Part shown: positions 33,681-45,600 of the stretch, piece by piece
How positions within the stretch are numbered: position 1 is the stretch's first letter
Layout of the letters: every line of letters starts with the position of its first letter
Assembly: GCA_911728435.2 (NCBI GenBank)
Contig: OU452199.1
Coordinates: forward strand, 6,458,860-6,522,859
From: Apoderus coryli
Lineage: Eukaryota; Arthropoda; Insecta; Coleoptera; Attelabidae
DNA length: 64,000 nt
Direction of reading: 5' to 3'
Program-made: the position numbers and the translations under genes
The notes under the pieces: generated by a model
Seen by the model: the letters and a program-made list of their open reading frames with translations, nothing else
What the model was told of the DNA's origin: nothing
Databases searched by the model: none

Positions 33681-36064
33681 GTCTGATTTAAGTTGAATTG
33701 CTAAATATCTTTAGGATATATGTGCTACCATTTCTACATACCACATATTGCACTACATTAACCATCGATGTACGAACTAACAGATATATTTATTTACAAC
33801 TAAATGCGGAACCACATTAAAAACAGTACGCTTACGCGCTTCTAATATACTCGGATATGCGCCATTGCTAAATAGTGCATTATATTTCAGTGTGTTATGG
33901 GTAACGTTAATAAGTATATAACTTATGTATTTGTGTTCATAGTATCAAAAGAGGTCAGGGACAACACTCATTGACCATTCATTCATTATATCCGCCAAAC
34001 TATACTATACTACAAAGTTTGCATCGTTGCATCCCGATAATTTGATTCCATATTTGTTTTGTTCTACGTTTAATGACAACAGATGATAGCTCGACGTTGG
34101 GATTAATTATGTTGTTATACCTATCTTGTTTCTACGCGATTTAATTATCATCGCTCTCTTTCCGACTGAATTCAATGATGAGGACACAACAAAGGCATTT
34201 TATGTATGAAATGTTTCGTCTCTTAGTTCGTACATCAATGACTATTAACTCTCAAATTTCGTAACAAAAATAAAATGCAAAAAATGTTATCGAAAAAACC
34301 GACTAATACTAAATGAGTTTAATTATATTTTTTTTATAACGATTTTGATTCGTTAACTAAATATTTTTTTTTTATTAGTCACTCCAAATGTTGAAATTTG
34401 TGAATATTTGATGTAAAGCAAAATATACCTATTTTCACCAAACGAAATGTAAAATGTTTCCATGAAATTAATTGTGTGCCAAAGAAGCATTACTAGTGAA
34501 GGAAACATGGCCACCACGACACTTTTCTTAGTATTTCGTTGCAACCTGTAGAACAGTTTATGAAAACGAAAGATTGGCAGACACTCAAAAATTATGCTTA
34601 CACCGTTGGTTATTTTCCTTAATAACCTTTTAAATTACTTTTAATAATTTAATTTCACCTCTACCTTTATAAATTTAAATATATTACTGAAAGATGGGAG
34701 ACCTTCAGCTTTTCATAATATTCAGGTGGTTTCAACAATGATGTTGAAAGTAATTAATAGGTAAAGACACTATTTTGAAATTTGTTCATTTAGTAGCTAA
34801 TACGATGAAAGTCTTCCATGCAAGTAAGCCCCTGGAATTTAAAATACATGTTTCGGAACGTGATATATATTCCACCTTCAATCGCTAACAAAATGAAACG
34901 AATGTAGGGCGGTTTGCATGGAAAATAGTTAAACAATAGATCACAAGACTAGAGGTCAAAACGTGATCTCTGGTCAACGCTTTTTTTGTTATATGGTGGT
35001 CGATCAAACCAAGTTCAGCTGATCTGTTTGTTAGTACTGTTGCATTATGGAATCTGAAATAATTATTGTTGTACACACAAAAAAAAAATACGCGTGCAGC
35101 ACAGTACACGTGATAGAAGTGAATACTTCTTTCACGAGAGAGGAAGAGACGGTACAAAAGGGACAACCGAAGGATAGGCAACGTTAAACCGCTATATACA
35201 TAATAGTGTATGGTATAGGATATAGTCTCTCTCTCTCTCCCTCATATTTGTTATATGCTTCATCTCTTTTGCGGGCCGAAAATTTTGTAAATCGTGTCGT
35301 GACGCGACCTTGAAAAATCACTCTCATGCGGCCAAAGAAGTTTTCACTTCAAAAAATATTATTTCACATTCCATAAGGGTTACAGCAAATATTTTATTGA
35401 AAAAGATTATTGTAGTTGGCTTTGTTAAATCAAAGTGCTAAACGAGAATCTTATGTATTAAATATGATCCAGAAATCGCGATGGTATTTGCTTTTTTGGT
35501 GTTAACAGTCCCAACCCAACCAACAAATTTCCAGTTACCTGTTGTCTTGTTTTAAAACAGTACAAAATTTATTTTATGCAACTTTTTCAAATTACTATTT
35601 GATAAGGAAAATTATGTCGGTCTTTACTGAAGTTGACATTTTTTGTTCTAGTAAAGACCTAGAAAAAAAGACCATAGTACAAATAAACCCTTAAAAGAGA
35701 TTTTGAGTCGAATTTATCCAAAAGTCGTCGAGGTTTCAGTCACTATAATGCTATTTGGATGCATCAGTATCAATTTCGATAAGTGTTTCTTGAATCATTC
35801 CATGAGTTACATCAAAGATCAACAATTTTCAAATGAAATCTTGTCCCAAACGTAAATAAACACGTTGTTTTCCTTTTACATTGTTTTCAAGGAATAATCT
35901 TCTTCACATTCAAGCACTTTTACCTTGCTTAAACACCTTACTTTAAAACTAGGATTGTTTTTATGTTTAATTTCTCATAACTTAAAACTGATTTATTGCA
36001 CGTAGTTTTAACTGAAAATAGCCAAAACAAAATTTAAATGATACGGTCAGATCTCCCAAACTGC
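33681..36064. other. Gene-poor stretch
   Basis: No gene is seen. Inverted words ATGTACGAACTAA (about 33768) and TTAGTTCGTACAT (about 34222) could be the ends of a roughly 475-bp MITE. A short (CT)n microsatellite lies at about 35227-35241. ATGTTTCGGAAC at about 34848 recurs in other repeats of the window. Confidence 0.35.
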
Positions 36065-36514
36065 AGCACTGGAATCTTGGAAAGGGTAGGAGTTACAATG
36101 TTGTACAATTTAAACACCTTTTAAATGGTGTTTTCAAAAGTAAACCAACTCTAGCAGTTTTCGAGAATTTTTGAAAAAAGATTTTTTGCGATTTTAGTTT
36201 TTATTTATTTCTGACATTATTTTTACAGATATAAAAAAATTAAAAGCACTTTCATCATTGTTACTTTTTGAGAAAAATATAGCGGTTACAAATTTTCACT
36301 ATGACGTTTCGTTTTCGAAAAACCATCATCTGTAAAAATAATGTCCCAAATAAATAAAAACTAAAATCGCAGAAAATTGATTTTCAAAAAATTCTCGAAA
36401 ACGGCTAAAGTTAGTTTACTTTTGAAAACACCATTTAAAAGGTGTTTAAATTGTACAACTTTTCTCTAATATAACCGACATTGTAACTCTTACCGTTTCC
36501 CATATTCCAATGCT
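36065..36514. repeat. Fold-back (long inverted repeat) element
   Basis: Arms 36065-36231 and 36319-36514 are close reverse complements, sharing AAACACCTTTTAAATGGTGT, which is itself palindromic, and ATTTTAGTTTTTATTTATTT. The right arm carries about 20 extra bases. No coding sequence is present. It could be a fold-back transposon or a MITE; target duplication was not resolved. Confidence 0.75.
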
Positions 36515-36889
36515 ATCCCATTCTTATCTTGGACACAGTGTCCGCATTCACATCATGACTTTTAATAAAATAAAGAAGTAATCAATATGATGCAGTGGAG
36601 TGCAATATAATTACAAAACACGCATACATACGGCATAGTTTTATTTTCAAAAGACACTTTAAAGAGACATGTTTCGAAATTCTTTCACACTCCATCATCA
36701 GAGCCTCAAAGGCAACAACACAATATTTAATTACATGGCACAATTTTAATTCAATTCTGATTGCTCTGATTTTTTCTGCTCTTCAAAGGTTGTGTCATGT
36801 AATAATTATATATTACGTTGTTGTATTTTAGACTGATAATGGGGTGAAATAACTCCTAAACTTGTCCCTTCCTTTGAAAATTAAACTAG

Positions 36890-38313
36890 TATACGAGGGC
36901 GATTGTAACCTTTCAAAACTCTAGGCGCAGGATGATTTTTTGATGGTTTTTAGGATTCTACGAGGCATGTTTTAAAATTAAGTACCGTTTTGGAATTCCG
37001 CCGTTATAGCGCTGCAATCGGCAATACGAACCCGTTCGACAGTCTAAAAGGTTGTTTACGAGTGTTTAAAATGCCCCGACTGTGAAATACGCGGTGTGAT
37101 ACGTTTTCTCAATGTTAAAGGCGTGAAAGCAGCTGACATTCATCGTCAGATCTGTGAAGTTTACGGAGAAAGCATTATGAGTGATGGGATGGTAAGGAAA
37201 TGGGTGAGAGCATGACGAGGAACGAAGTGTATGACCATCACTCATTACTGATGACTGGTGCAAAAAAATGGATGAAAAAGTGAAAGAGAACAGACGATAT
37301 CATCGTTATCTTGTTAGTTTCCTAAAGTATCAAGGAGTGTGATTTACGAAATTGTGTTAGAACGTTTGAAGTGCACGCTGGGTTCCCAAAATGCTGATGG
37401 AAGTTCTCAAAAACAAATGTTTAGCCAGTTCTCTCACATTTCTAGAGCGGTACAACAGGGAAGGTGATAAGTTGATAAGCCCAACGGCGACGAGACGTGG
37501 GTGGCCTACGTTATGCCAGAATCCAAACAACAATCCAGGGAATGAATGGTCAACATCACCCTCAAAAGTGAAGTTTAAGCAAACAATTTCTGTCCGAAAA
37601 ATTATGGGTACCGTTTTTGATTTAAGGTCAAACAATAAGTGCAGTATTTTATTGTGAGACGTTACGAAATTTGCGCCGAGCAATCCAAAACAAAAGACGT
37701 GGCATGCTGAGCACGGCTATCGTTTTGCTTCATGACAATGCTAGGCTTCACACAGCAAATCAAACTCAAGCACTGATCTGATCATTTGGCTTGATTATCC
37801 ACCATACAGCACTGATCTTGCGCCCAGTGATTTCCATTTATTATTAAATTTGAAGGAGCCTCTGGGGGACCAACGCCACGACGACGCGAACGCTGTCAAA
37901 ACGACAGTACTGCAATGGTTGTCCAGTCAGGCAGCACATTTCTTCGAGAAACGATTTCAAAAGATGATTGTACGCTATGACAAGTGTCTCAATATTGACG
38001 GAAATTATGTTGAAAAACACAATTTAACACGTTCGATGCCCACACCATGTGCAATATTCATCCCCAGTTCCAACTCAATATACTCGTACTTACTTATTAT
38101 ATGAATGTATTTAGACGCTCGGAACAACAGTGAAGGTTTGTATATCGTAGGGGCACGTTAGCAAAAAGTTTAAAGTATTGTTTCATGTGATTGGTCTTGT
38201 GTTTTGAAATATGGCGTCGCATTCAAGAACGAATTAAATGAAATGAATGTGTTATACTATCACAGCCTGTTTTTTTTTAAATTCCAAAACGGTACTTACT
38301 TTAAAAACATGCC
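36890..38313 (+). mobile_element. mariner element, degenerate copy
   Basis: The probable left end is TACGAGGGCGATTGTAACC near 36892. An inverted pair about 35 bp long, containing AAGTACCGTTTTGGAATT, lies at 36964-36999 and 38280-38313. Between them is a transposase pseudogene. The exact right terminus was not identified. Confidence 0.65.
37071..38035 (+). pseudogene. mariner transposase (DD34D type), multiply disrupted
   Basis: Pieces in several frames match the classic mariner transposase in order: FLNVKGVKAADIHRQI-type N-terminal helices, the TFLERYNREGDKLIS block, a KVKFKQTISVRKIM segment, the LLHDNARLHTANQTQA second-aspartate region, and the C-terminal YDKCLNIDGNYVEK. Stops, frame changes and internal losses are spread throughout, so this is an old copy compared with the DD41D element at 2578. 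Confidence 0.8.
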
Positions 38314-39604
38314 GCGTCTTTCAATTTTTGACACCACGTTTGGTCTTCAATCACCTACTATTTGCGGTTAATTGTGGAACATTGTCAAATAAACAGTTTG
38401 AAGTTATGAAGACAAATTTAAAGCGACAAATGAGCAATAAACAACCCTATTAAATCAGATTATTTAACTTCTAAAATATCGGTATTATATTATTGATATT
38501 ATTTTTTTTTTGTTCTACTAATATGTAATTGTGACTATTTTTTTTAATTATTCTTTCATTTTCTTATAAATATATTTATCAATAATATTTTTCACTAAAA
38601 TAAACAAAAATAAAGTGTTTTTGTACATAAATATTTTAAAATAAAACAAAAAAGTATTCAATTTCTATGTATTATAACAAAACATTACGTTTCAATCAGT
38701 TAACAAAATATTGTTCCAAAAAATAAATAATAATTAACAACAAATGGATTCAGAAAAATTTTCAAAAAACCTTTTTCTTAATTCACTAATTTTGTAACTA
38801 TTTTATTCATCATAAGAAATATTCATGTCACTTTAATAATAATTTATGAATAAAGGTTATCATTTTCATTTTTAGTAGAAAGCTTAGTTCAAAACATTGA
38901 AAACCATTTTATGAAAATGTAATACTGGTAATATATTGTGTCAACGGAAAGGATGGGTTCGGTCGGCCAGTACTGAGAACAAATCAGACCTGTCATCAAT
39001 CACGTTTTGGAGTCACTAACCGAAGTCTCCACACCCAGTTAAAGCACCAGTATATGTATGCCAGGCTTGCATTGCCATGGTTTCAAGTAATGAAATAAGA
39101 CTTCTACTAATAAAAGTTGTATGATACATTTTTGGAGTAATTTAAGGCCATGTAACCTATAACAAAAAAAATCTTCATGGCAATAAAATCTCATATCTTA
39201 ATTTTCTTTCCCTACTTTTTCAGATTCCGTACATCAGAGCAAAACTTATTCAGTCTACGATTTAAAGTCACGAATTACCCTTCGCATTAATTAAATTGGA
39301 CTTTATTTGTAAAGGGGGTGTTCGTCACGTTGCTGGATTCCCTACTGTGATAATGATAATGCGAGCACCGCAGCAGCATTAATACTTCTATCTGAAGAGT
39401 TAATAATTATTTACGACTAAATATATCCATGCTCTGACGTAGGATCCCCTGTTTTGATTCGTTATTATTACACTACAATAAATAGCTCACAAAGAAAAAA
39501 AAAACAAGAATAAAAAAGTAAAAGAAAAATCAAATTATCATAATATATTAACCTATATATTTTTTTATTTCGCTTTCAATCTATTTTGTTCTGTTCATGT
39601 TGAA
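38314..39604. other. 3' flank of DAZAP2 homologue
   Basis: Non-coding, AT-rich. The part next to 39604 should include the 3' UTR of the minus-strand gene. A GC-richer bit around 38945-39070 is unassigned. Confidence 0.4.
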
Positions 39605-42600
39605 CTACCAAAATGTGTAACCACCTTCTGACCCACCAGCTAAAAATGAGTTTTTCTTTTGACCTAAGGCTACTTGATGGCCAGCCATGGCGGCCAATTG
39701 GGCGGCTGACGGTGGTACGCCCGGTGGGGCTGGTGGCAGAACTTGTTGAGTGATCCCATCGAAACGCGCGCCGGCATCATAGCCGTTTTGGAAAAGATGT
39801 GGGTTCTGTACAGAATAAAAGAACAGTATTATTTTTGTTTAATGTTAATTATAAGATAATCGAGCAACATTCTAATCCGTTCAGAAATCCTACTTATATG
39901 GTAGGACTAGACGAGGTTATACAACAAGCTTCCCCAGTTTGTAAATGACAATGATCAAGGAATGAGCCTGTAATTCCTTATACTAATAATATGCTACTAG
40001 TTCAAAGCCTAGTTTCTGTTGAGGCCTTAAAAACTAGTGTTCTTTATAGGTTTCAAAATGAAAATATTTATAACCGGATAATATTTTCAAAACAATTTAA
40101 CAATTAGATTTTGATCTTATAAACAAATCATTTATTTATTTGGATTACAGTTATATCTCTCATGAGCGGACACTGAAAGTGTCACTAAAGTGTCCGCTCA
40201 AGGGAGAACTTTACAAAATATATATGTAATATATATATAGTAGGGGAATTGTGCCTAAAACGACATACTAGGGTAATATGATATAGCAACCGATTACATT
40301 TCAAATATTCCGCGAAAATCTCCCGCATCTGATTGGCGCATGCTCCTAGCGCTAAAAAACAGTATGGCGTAAACATCTGGTAAGTGCATTACCGTGTATC
40401 AAGATTTGATGAAAAACGTGTTTTATGTAAGCTATAAAATAATATTTATAAATTTTTCACTTGCTATTTCGGTTGTTATGCATGAATGAAGTTAGGTCAC
40501 TCATAAATATCGAAGAAGTGCATGAAAATTAGTTACTATTTATCGAGTGAGGTTAACCATAGAGTGCAGTATAAAAACAGGAATAGAAACTTAAGCGTAT
40601 AGTAACCGTTAGGGCAAAATAACATACCTAGTATCCGCCTAAAATGACATACTATGTCGTTTTGCCTTAACCAACAAAATTGGTCAGAAGAAAAATGTAA
40701 AAATTCACTCACTTTCCAAATGTATGTATTTTTGGTTTAAAAATTACTTGTTCCTTATATGTACCATTATATAATACACAAGATGACACCGATCTCCCTT
40801 TATGCCGGGTCAGCCATTTTATTGCAAAATTACTGTCGACAGCTTTATTTATAAACAACATATTTGTCGTTGTGCCTTTTTAGGATGGTTTCGAACTACA
40901 AGCGTCAAACTAACCGACAAAATTGGTCAGAAGCAGATATGCAGGCAGCAATTGATGCAATCAATCGTAACGAGATGGGTTGGTTAAAAGCTTCAAAATT
41001 ATTTAATGTTCCACAAGCTACACTACGTTCAAGATACAAATAAAATTGTGAAGGGCAACCAAAAAGGCTTAGGGAGTATTAAAACCAGCTTACCATTTCA
41101 CGCCGAATGCGAACTTGTTAACCATATCTTAGAGTTAGAATCTCGATTATTTGGATTAACAACTAATGAAGTTAGAAGACTGGCGTATGAATTAGCATTA
41201 TTGAAAGGATATAAACATAATTTCAATAATGAGAAAAAAATGGCCGGATGGGACTGGTTGAAGGGTTTTAGAAAGCGACATCCTAAACTTAGTTTGAGGA
41301 ACCCCGAACCTACATCTTCCGCCAGAGCCAGTGCATTTAACAAAGTACAGGTTGATAAGTTTTTTAAACTACTTGATGAAACAATGCAAAAAGAAAATAT
41401 TACTGCAGAGCGACTATATAATATGGATGAGTCAGCCCTCACTACCGTGCAAAAACCACCCAAAGTATTTGAAATGAAAGGGAAGAAACAGGTGGGAGCA
41501 TTAACCAGTGCTGAGAGAGGGATACATGTATCAGTTGTAGCATGTGTTGGTTCTACAGGCACTTATGTTCCTCCTGCAATAATAGTTCCTCGAAAAAACC
41601 ACAAGCCTGAGCTTTTTGATGGAGCTCCGCCAGGAACATTAGAACTTTGTTATGAGACTGGTTACATGGTGGGTGAGTTATTTTGTCAATGGATGGACCA
41701 TTTTATAAAAAACGTACGACCCTCAAAAGAAAACAAAGTATTACTAATTCTTGATGGACATGCGAGCCATAAGAATCTAGCAGCTTTGGAGAAAGCCAAG
41801 AAAAATGGTGTCGTAGTTATCAGCTTACCACCCCACTGTACCCATCGTCTCCAACCTCTAGACGTGGCGTTTTTTGGTCCCCTTGAATCATACTATAATT
41901 TAGAAGTGACAAGTTGGCTGAAAAATCATCCGGGTCGAACAGTTGGTCTTTATCAAGTGGCATCTCTCTTCGGTGCTGCATATTCTAAAGCCGCAACAGT
42001 TGGCAATGCTTTAAGTGGCTTTTCAGCAACTGGAATAAACCCGTTTAATCCAAATATATTCCCGGAACATTTATTCGCACCTAGTGAAGTTACACATATC
42101 CCATGTCCAGTTATAGAAAAGAAAACGTCAAATAATTTTGACGATGAGGAAATTAACGATCTTACAAATAAGGATGAAAATTACGAGAACAAAATTGAAA
42201 ATAACCCAAAAGATAATAAAGATGAGACGCAAGAAAATCAAGACAATGAAGGAGACACCAAAAATAAAGAAAAACCTTTAGAAACTAACATTGAAATAGA
42301 GAAATGCATTAAAATATTATCTCCGTTACCTTCCTGCAGTAACACATCACTCGATGGAAAAAGAAAACGAAAATCTGAAGGTAGTTGCGTTTTAAATTCG
42401 AGCCCTTACATGGAAGAAGTCAAATTAAGAGAAGCCAATAAAATAAAAAAGGTAGGTATGAAAAACGGGATATTTGAAAATAGTAGCCGTTGATACTTAT
42501 TGTTGCAGGTGGTTAATAAATCTAAGCAACGTAAGGTCACGCGTAATATAGCGACCAGTGAATTTAACAGCAAGGGGCAGAATCGTGAAAACAACGGGAA

Positions 42601-45600
42601 TAAGGTAAAAGAAAGAAATCGTTATTGCATCCCTTACGTATTTAATAATGTTTTTCTAGAGTGAAAAAATGTTAACACGAAAGAAAATACGGAAATATAA
42701 TGACAGTGACGAAGAAAACATAGATCATGTATACGAAGACAGTGATGATGATGTTGCATGTTTGTTTTGTAATAACATGTTTAAAAGGTCTAAACCAAGA
42801 GAACAATGGATAAGCTGTCAAACCTGCAAACAGTGGGCTCACACCGAGTGTGCAGATGTTTCTCCGCGGTGTAAGATGTACATTTGTCCCTTGTGCAAAG
42901 ACTAAAAACAAATTGCAGGTAAAATGACATACCCTATGTCATATTGCCTACTATGGCAGGGCAAAATGGTTTTTCGTGTTGCTGCGATTTTTATATATTT
43001 TTTCAGTTTCTGTTTTAATTTAGTCTTGTTCGTTGAAGTTTTTATGGACGATATTTGTTTTAAGAAATAAATCAAATAAAATATTCAAAATAAAAACATA
43101 TTTGGTATTATTATTCTAATTTTGAAGAAAAATATGTCATTTTAGGCACAATTCCCCTACAGTGATCTTTGTAAAAAATACACACTAACAAAAACTCGGG
43201 ACTTTATTTACTTACTATATACCCATTATGTATACCAATATTAAAATAGACATTTCAGACTTCAAATATAAAGAATAAAACCTATTCATTAAACAAAAAA
43301 CATATACATCCATTAAAAACATCCATTGCATTTACAATTTGGAAAGGAATTCATCTAATGTTGTTTGCTTAGTTTTCTTTTTCTATGGCTTCTTGAAAAT
43401 GTATTTCGAGTTTCGACAAAATTTCGAAGGATTTTCGGAAGAGAGCTTTAGGGATTTCACTGAAGACATAGCCCCGACATATGTTTTAATGTTGTTATCA
43501 ACCTCTGTTATGATGTGTAGCTCGTCGTCAGATTCATCTGAGATTTCTTGATCTTGATTAACTTCCACACTTTGAAGAGTTTCATCTGAAACAGGTTCTT
43601 CTACACATAAATTATCAATATTGAAGAACTCTTGAAGATCCTGGGGACGGATTCCAAGTGGCACTTTCTTTTTATAAATTTCGGCCAGTAAAGAAAGAGG
43701 AATTCTATCTTCTGGATCAATTTGTTCCCGGGAATCACACAGCCGCGCCGGTTGGTAATTCCCCGATTGCGAACGATCGATGTTTGTCTACTAAAGGTGG
43801 CTTCCCACGACCCGTGATTTCGCAGGCGACGCTGATTATCTCGGACTAGTATGTTCGCGCCTTGGAAAGATTGGGCGGTATTTTGTGTCCGTTCAAAAGA
43901 GATTTTTGTTAGAAAATATGTGGATAGCATTATCCGTGTCCGCTCAGAAGAACGCTCACGATAATGGGTTTTCTTATGGATAGCCGCCGGGACTACATTA
44001 AAGTGTCCGTACAAGGGAGGTGTCCGTTAAGAGAGATTTCACTGTACATCTATCCAGACAGAAACAAATCCAATTACAGGGCAGGTGCATAACAAAACAA
44101 TAAAATTAATATAAATATACAAAGTCAAAATAAGAACAGTTTAAGCAACAAATAATATTTATCTGAAAATAGTATAATTGTGAAACGAACATGAAATGAA
44201 ACATATTTCCTACGAGGATCATCGTTTGCAAATCATACAAGTAAAAAATGGTCATTTCATGCGAATTTCACACTATACTTTTTCATTATATAAATAGCTT
44301 TGAAACCTTCGAAATTAACGAAATAATTTAAACTGTCAATTTGGTTTGTTTGTATTGTCGGTTTGTTATGGTCATTTTTATGACCGACGCTACTTTATCT
44401 GTGCGATTTGAAATATTTCGCACTAGTTGCCCGGCAACTAGTCACTCTGCAATTGAGTCAAAAGTTGAGGTAATCATTAAATAAACCTTAAAATCATCAG
44501 CAAAGAGTAGGGAGCGACCTTTCACACCATTAACAATGCCATTAGTACAACACAGAACCCTGCTGCACTCCAGATGTTGCACGGATAATACCCGAAAAAT
44601 CGACAGAAATTTAAAAAAATTCACAGATAAGTCAAATTCCAAAAGCTTATGCAGCAGAATTCCGTGGTCAAGCATGTTAAAGGCTCTGGTAAAATCCGTA
44701 TAAATAACGTCAGTCTGACCCCCATCCGCTATCGAAGCCTTCGGCCAAAACCTGGCTTAGCATTACGAGATTAGAAGCAGTGGATCGTCCAGGAAAAAAT
44801 CCGTGCTGAATAGGCGTAATAAGCCGCTTGACATGATTAAACAAAATTTCATGCACTTGGCAAAGTTTCATTGTATAGCAATATGGTAGTTTCTAATATC
44901 CTGCCTATCCCCTTTTATGAATATGGTGCTCATCCTCGACAGTTTCCAGAAATTCGGGAACACATTACATTTCAATGACAAATTAATTATATTTTCTGAA
45001 ATCATCCATTGTCCATTACGACGAGGAAAGCGATATATTTATAAATCAAAGACGTCTACTCCACACAATACTTTTATACAGATGTTCAAATCAGCCAAAC
45101 ATGTTTAGGAACTTTTCTGTTCCATCTTCAGTGGCATTAATAAGTTTTACAAAGAAAGAAATCTTACCTAGTGTCTAAGTTAAATAAATAAAAACGACTT
45201 TGATCAATAAATAGTACAAAAGGCGAAGCCTAGCTGCAATAGCTATTTATGCTTAACCTAAGGTACAATAAACAAACAACGAATAACTACTCTTATGGCT
45301 AACCATGATAGCGTTACCAATTTGACATACAATAATAATACAGCACTGGAGGACAATGAAATGCACACACACAAACACGGCAGAGTATCAATTTACTATA
45401 ATATACATCCAGCAATGACAATCAATTTCCCAAATGTTTGTTCAGATAAAATTGCTTTATACGTTTTTTAAGTTGGAATATGGATTCAAAACATGTATAC
45501 ATACATTTTGTGAAAAACTATTGAATAGTAAAAACAAGAAACATGAAGTCAGTCGATAAAATAGTTTTCCACAAAATGTATGTATGTATACATGTTTTGA

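Larger units (their letters stand above)
40148..44044 (-). mobile_element. Tigger-like transposon, host of a nested element
   Basis: Ends begin CAGT(T/G)A(T/A)ATCTCTC and are flanked by TA (40146-40147, 44045-44046). Behind each end is a GTGTCCG repeat block, for example AAGTGTCCGCTCAAGGGAGA on the left. The right part encodes a Tigger-type transposase tail on the minus strand. Its left half is interrupted by a complete pogo/jerky-like element at 40243-43157, so this element is the older one. It lies in the last intron of the DAZAP2 homologue. Confidence 0.75.

Noticed and set aside
40802..40987. Open frame overlapping the start of the pogo-like transposase
   Set aside because: The overlapping frame starting at 40884 encodes a recognisable helix-turn-helix; this one is a shadow.
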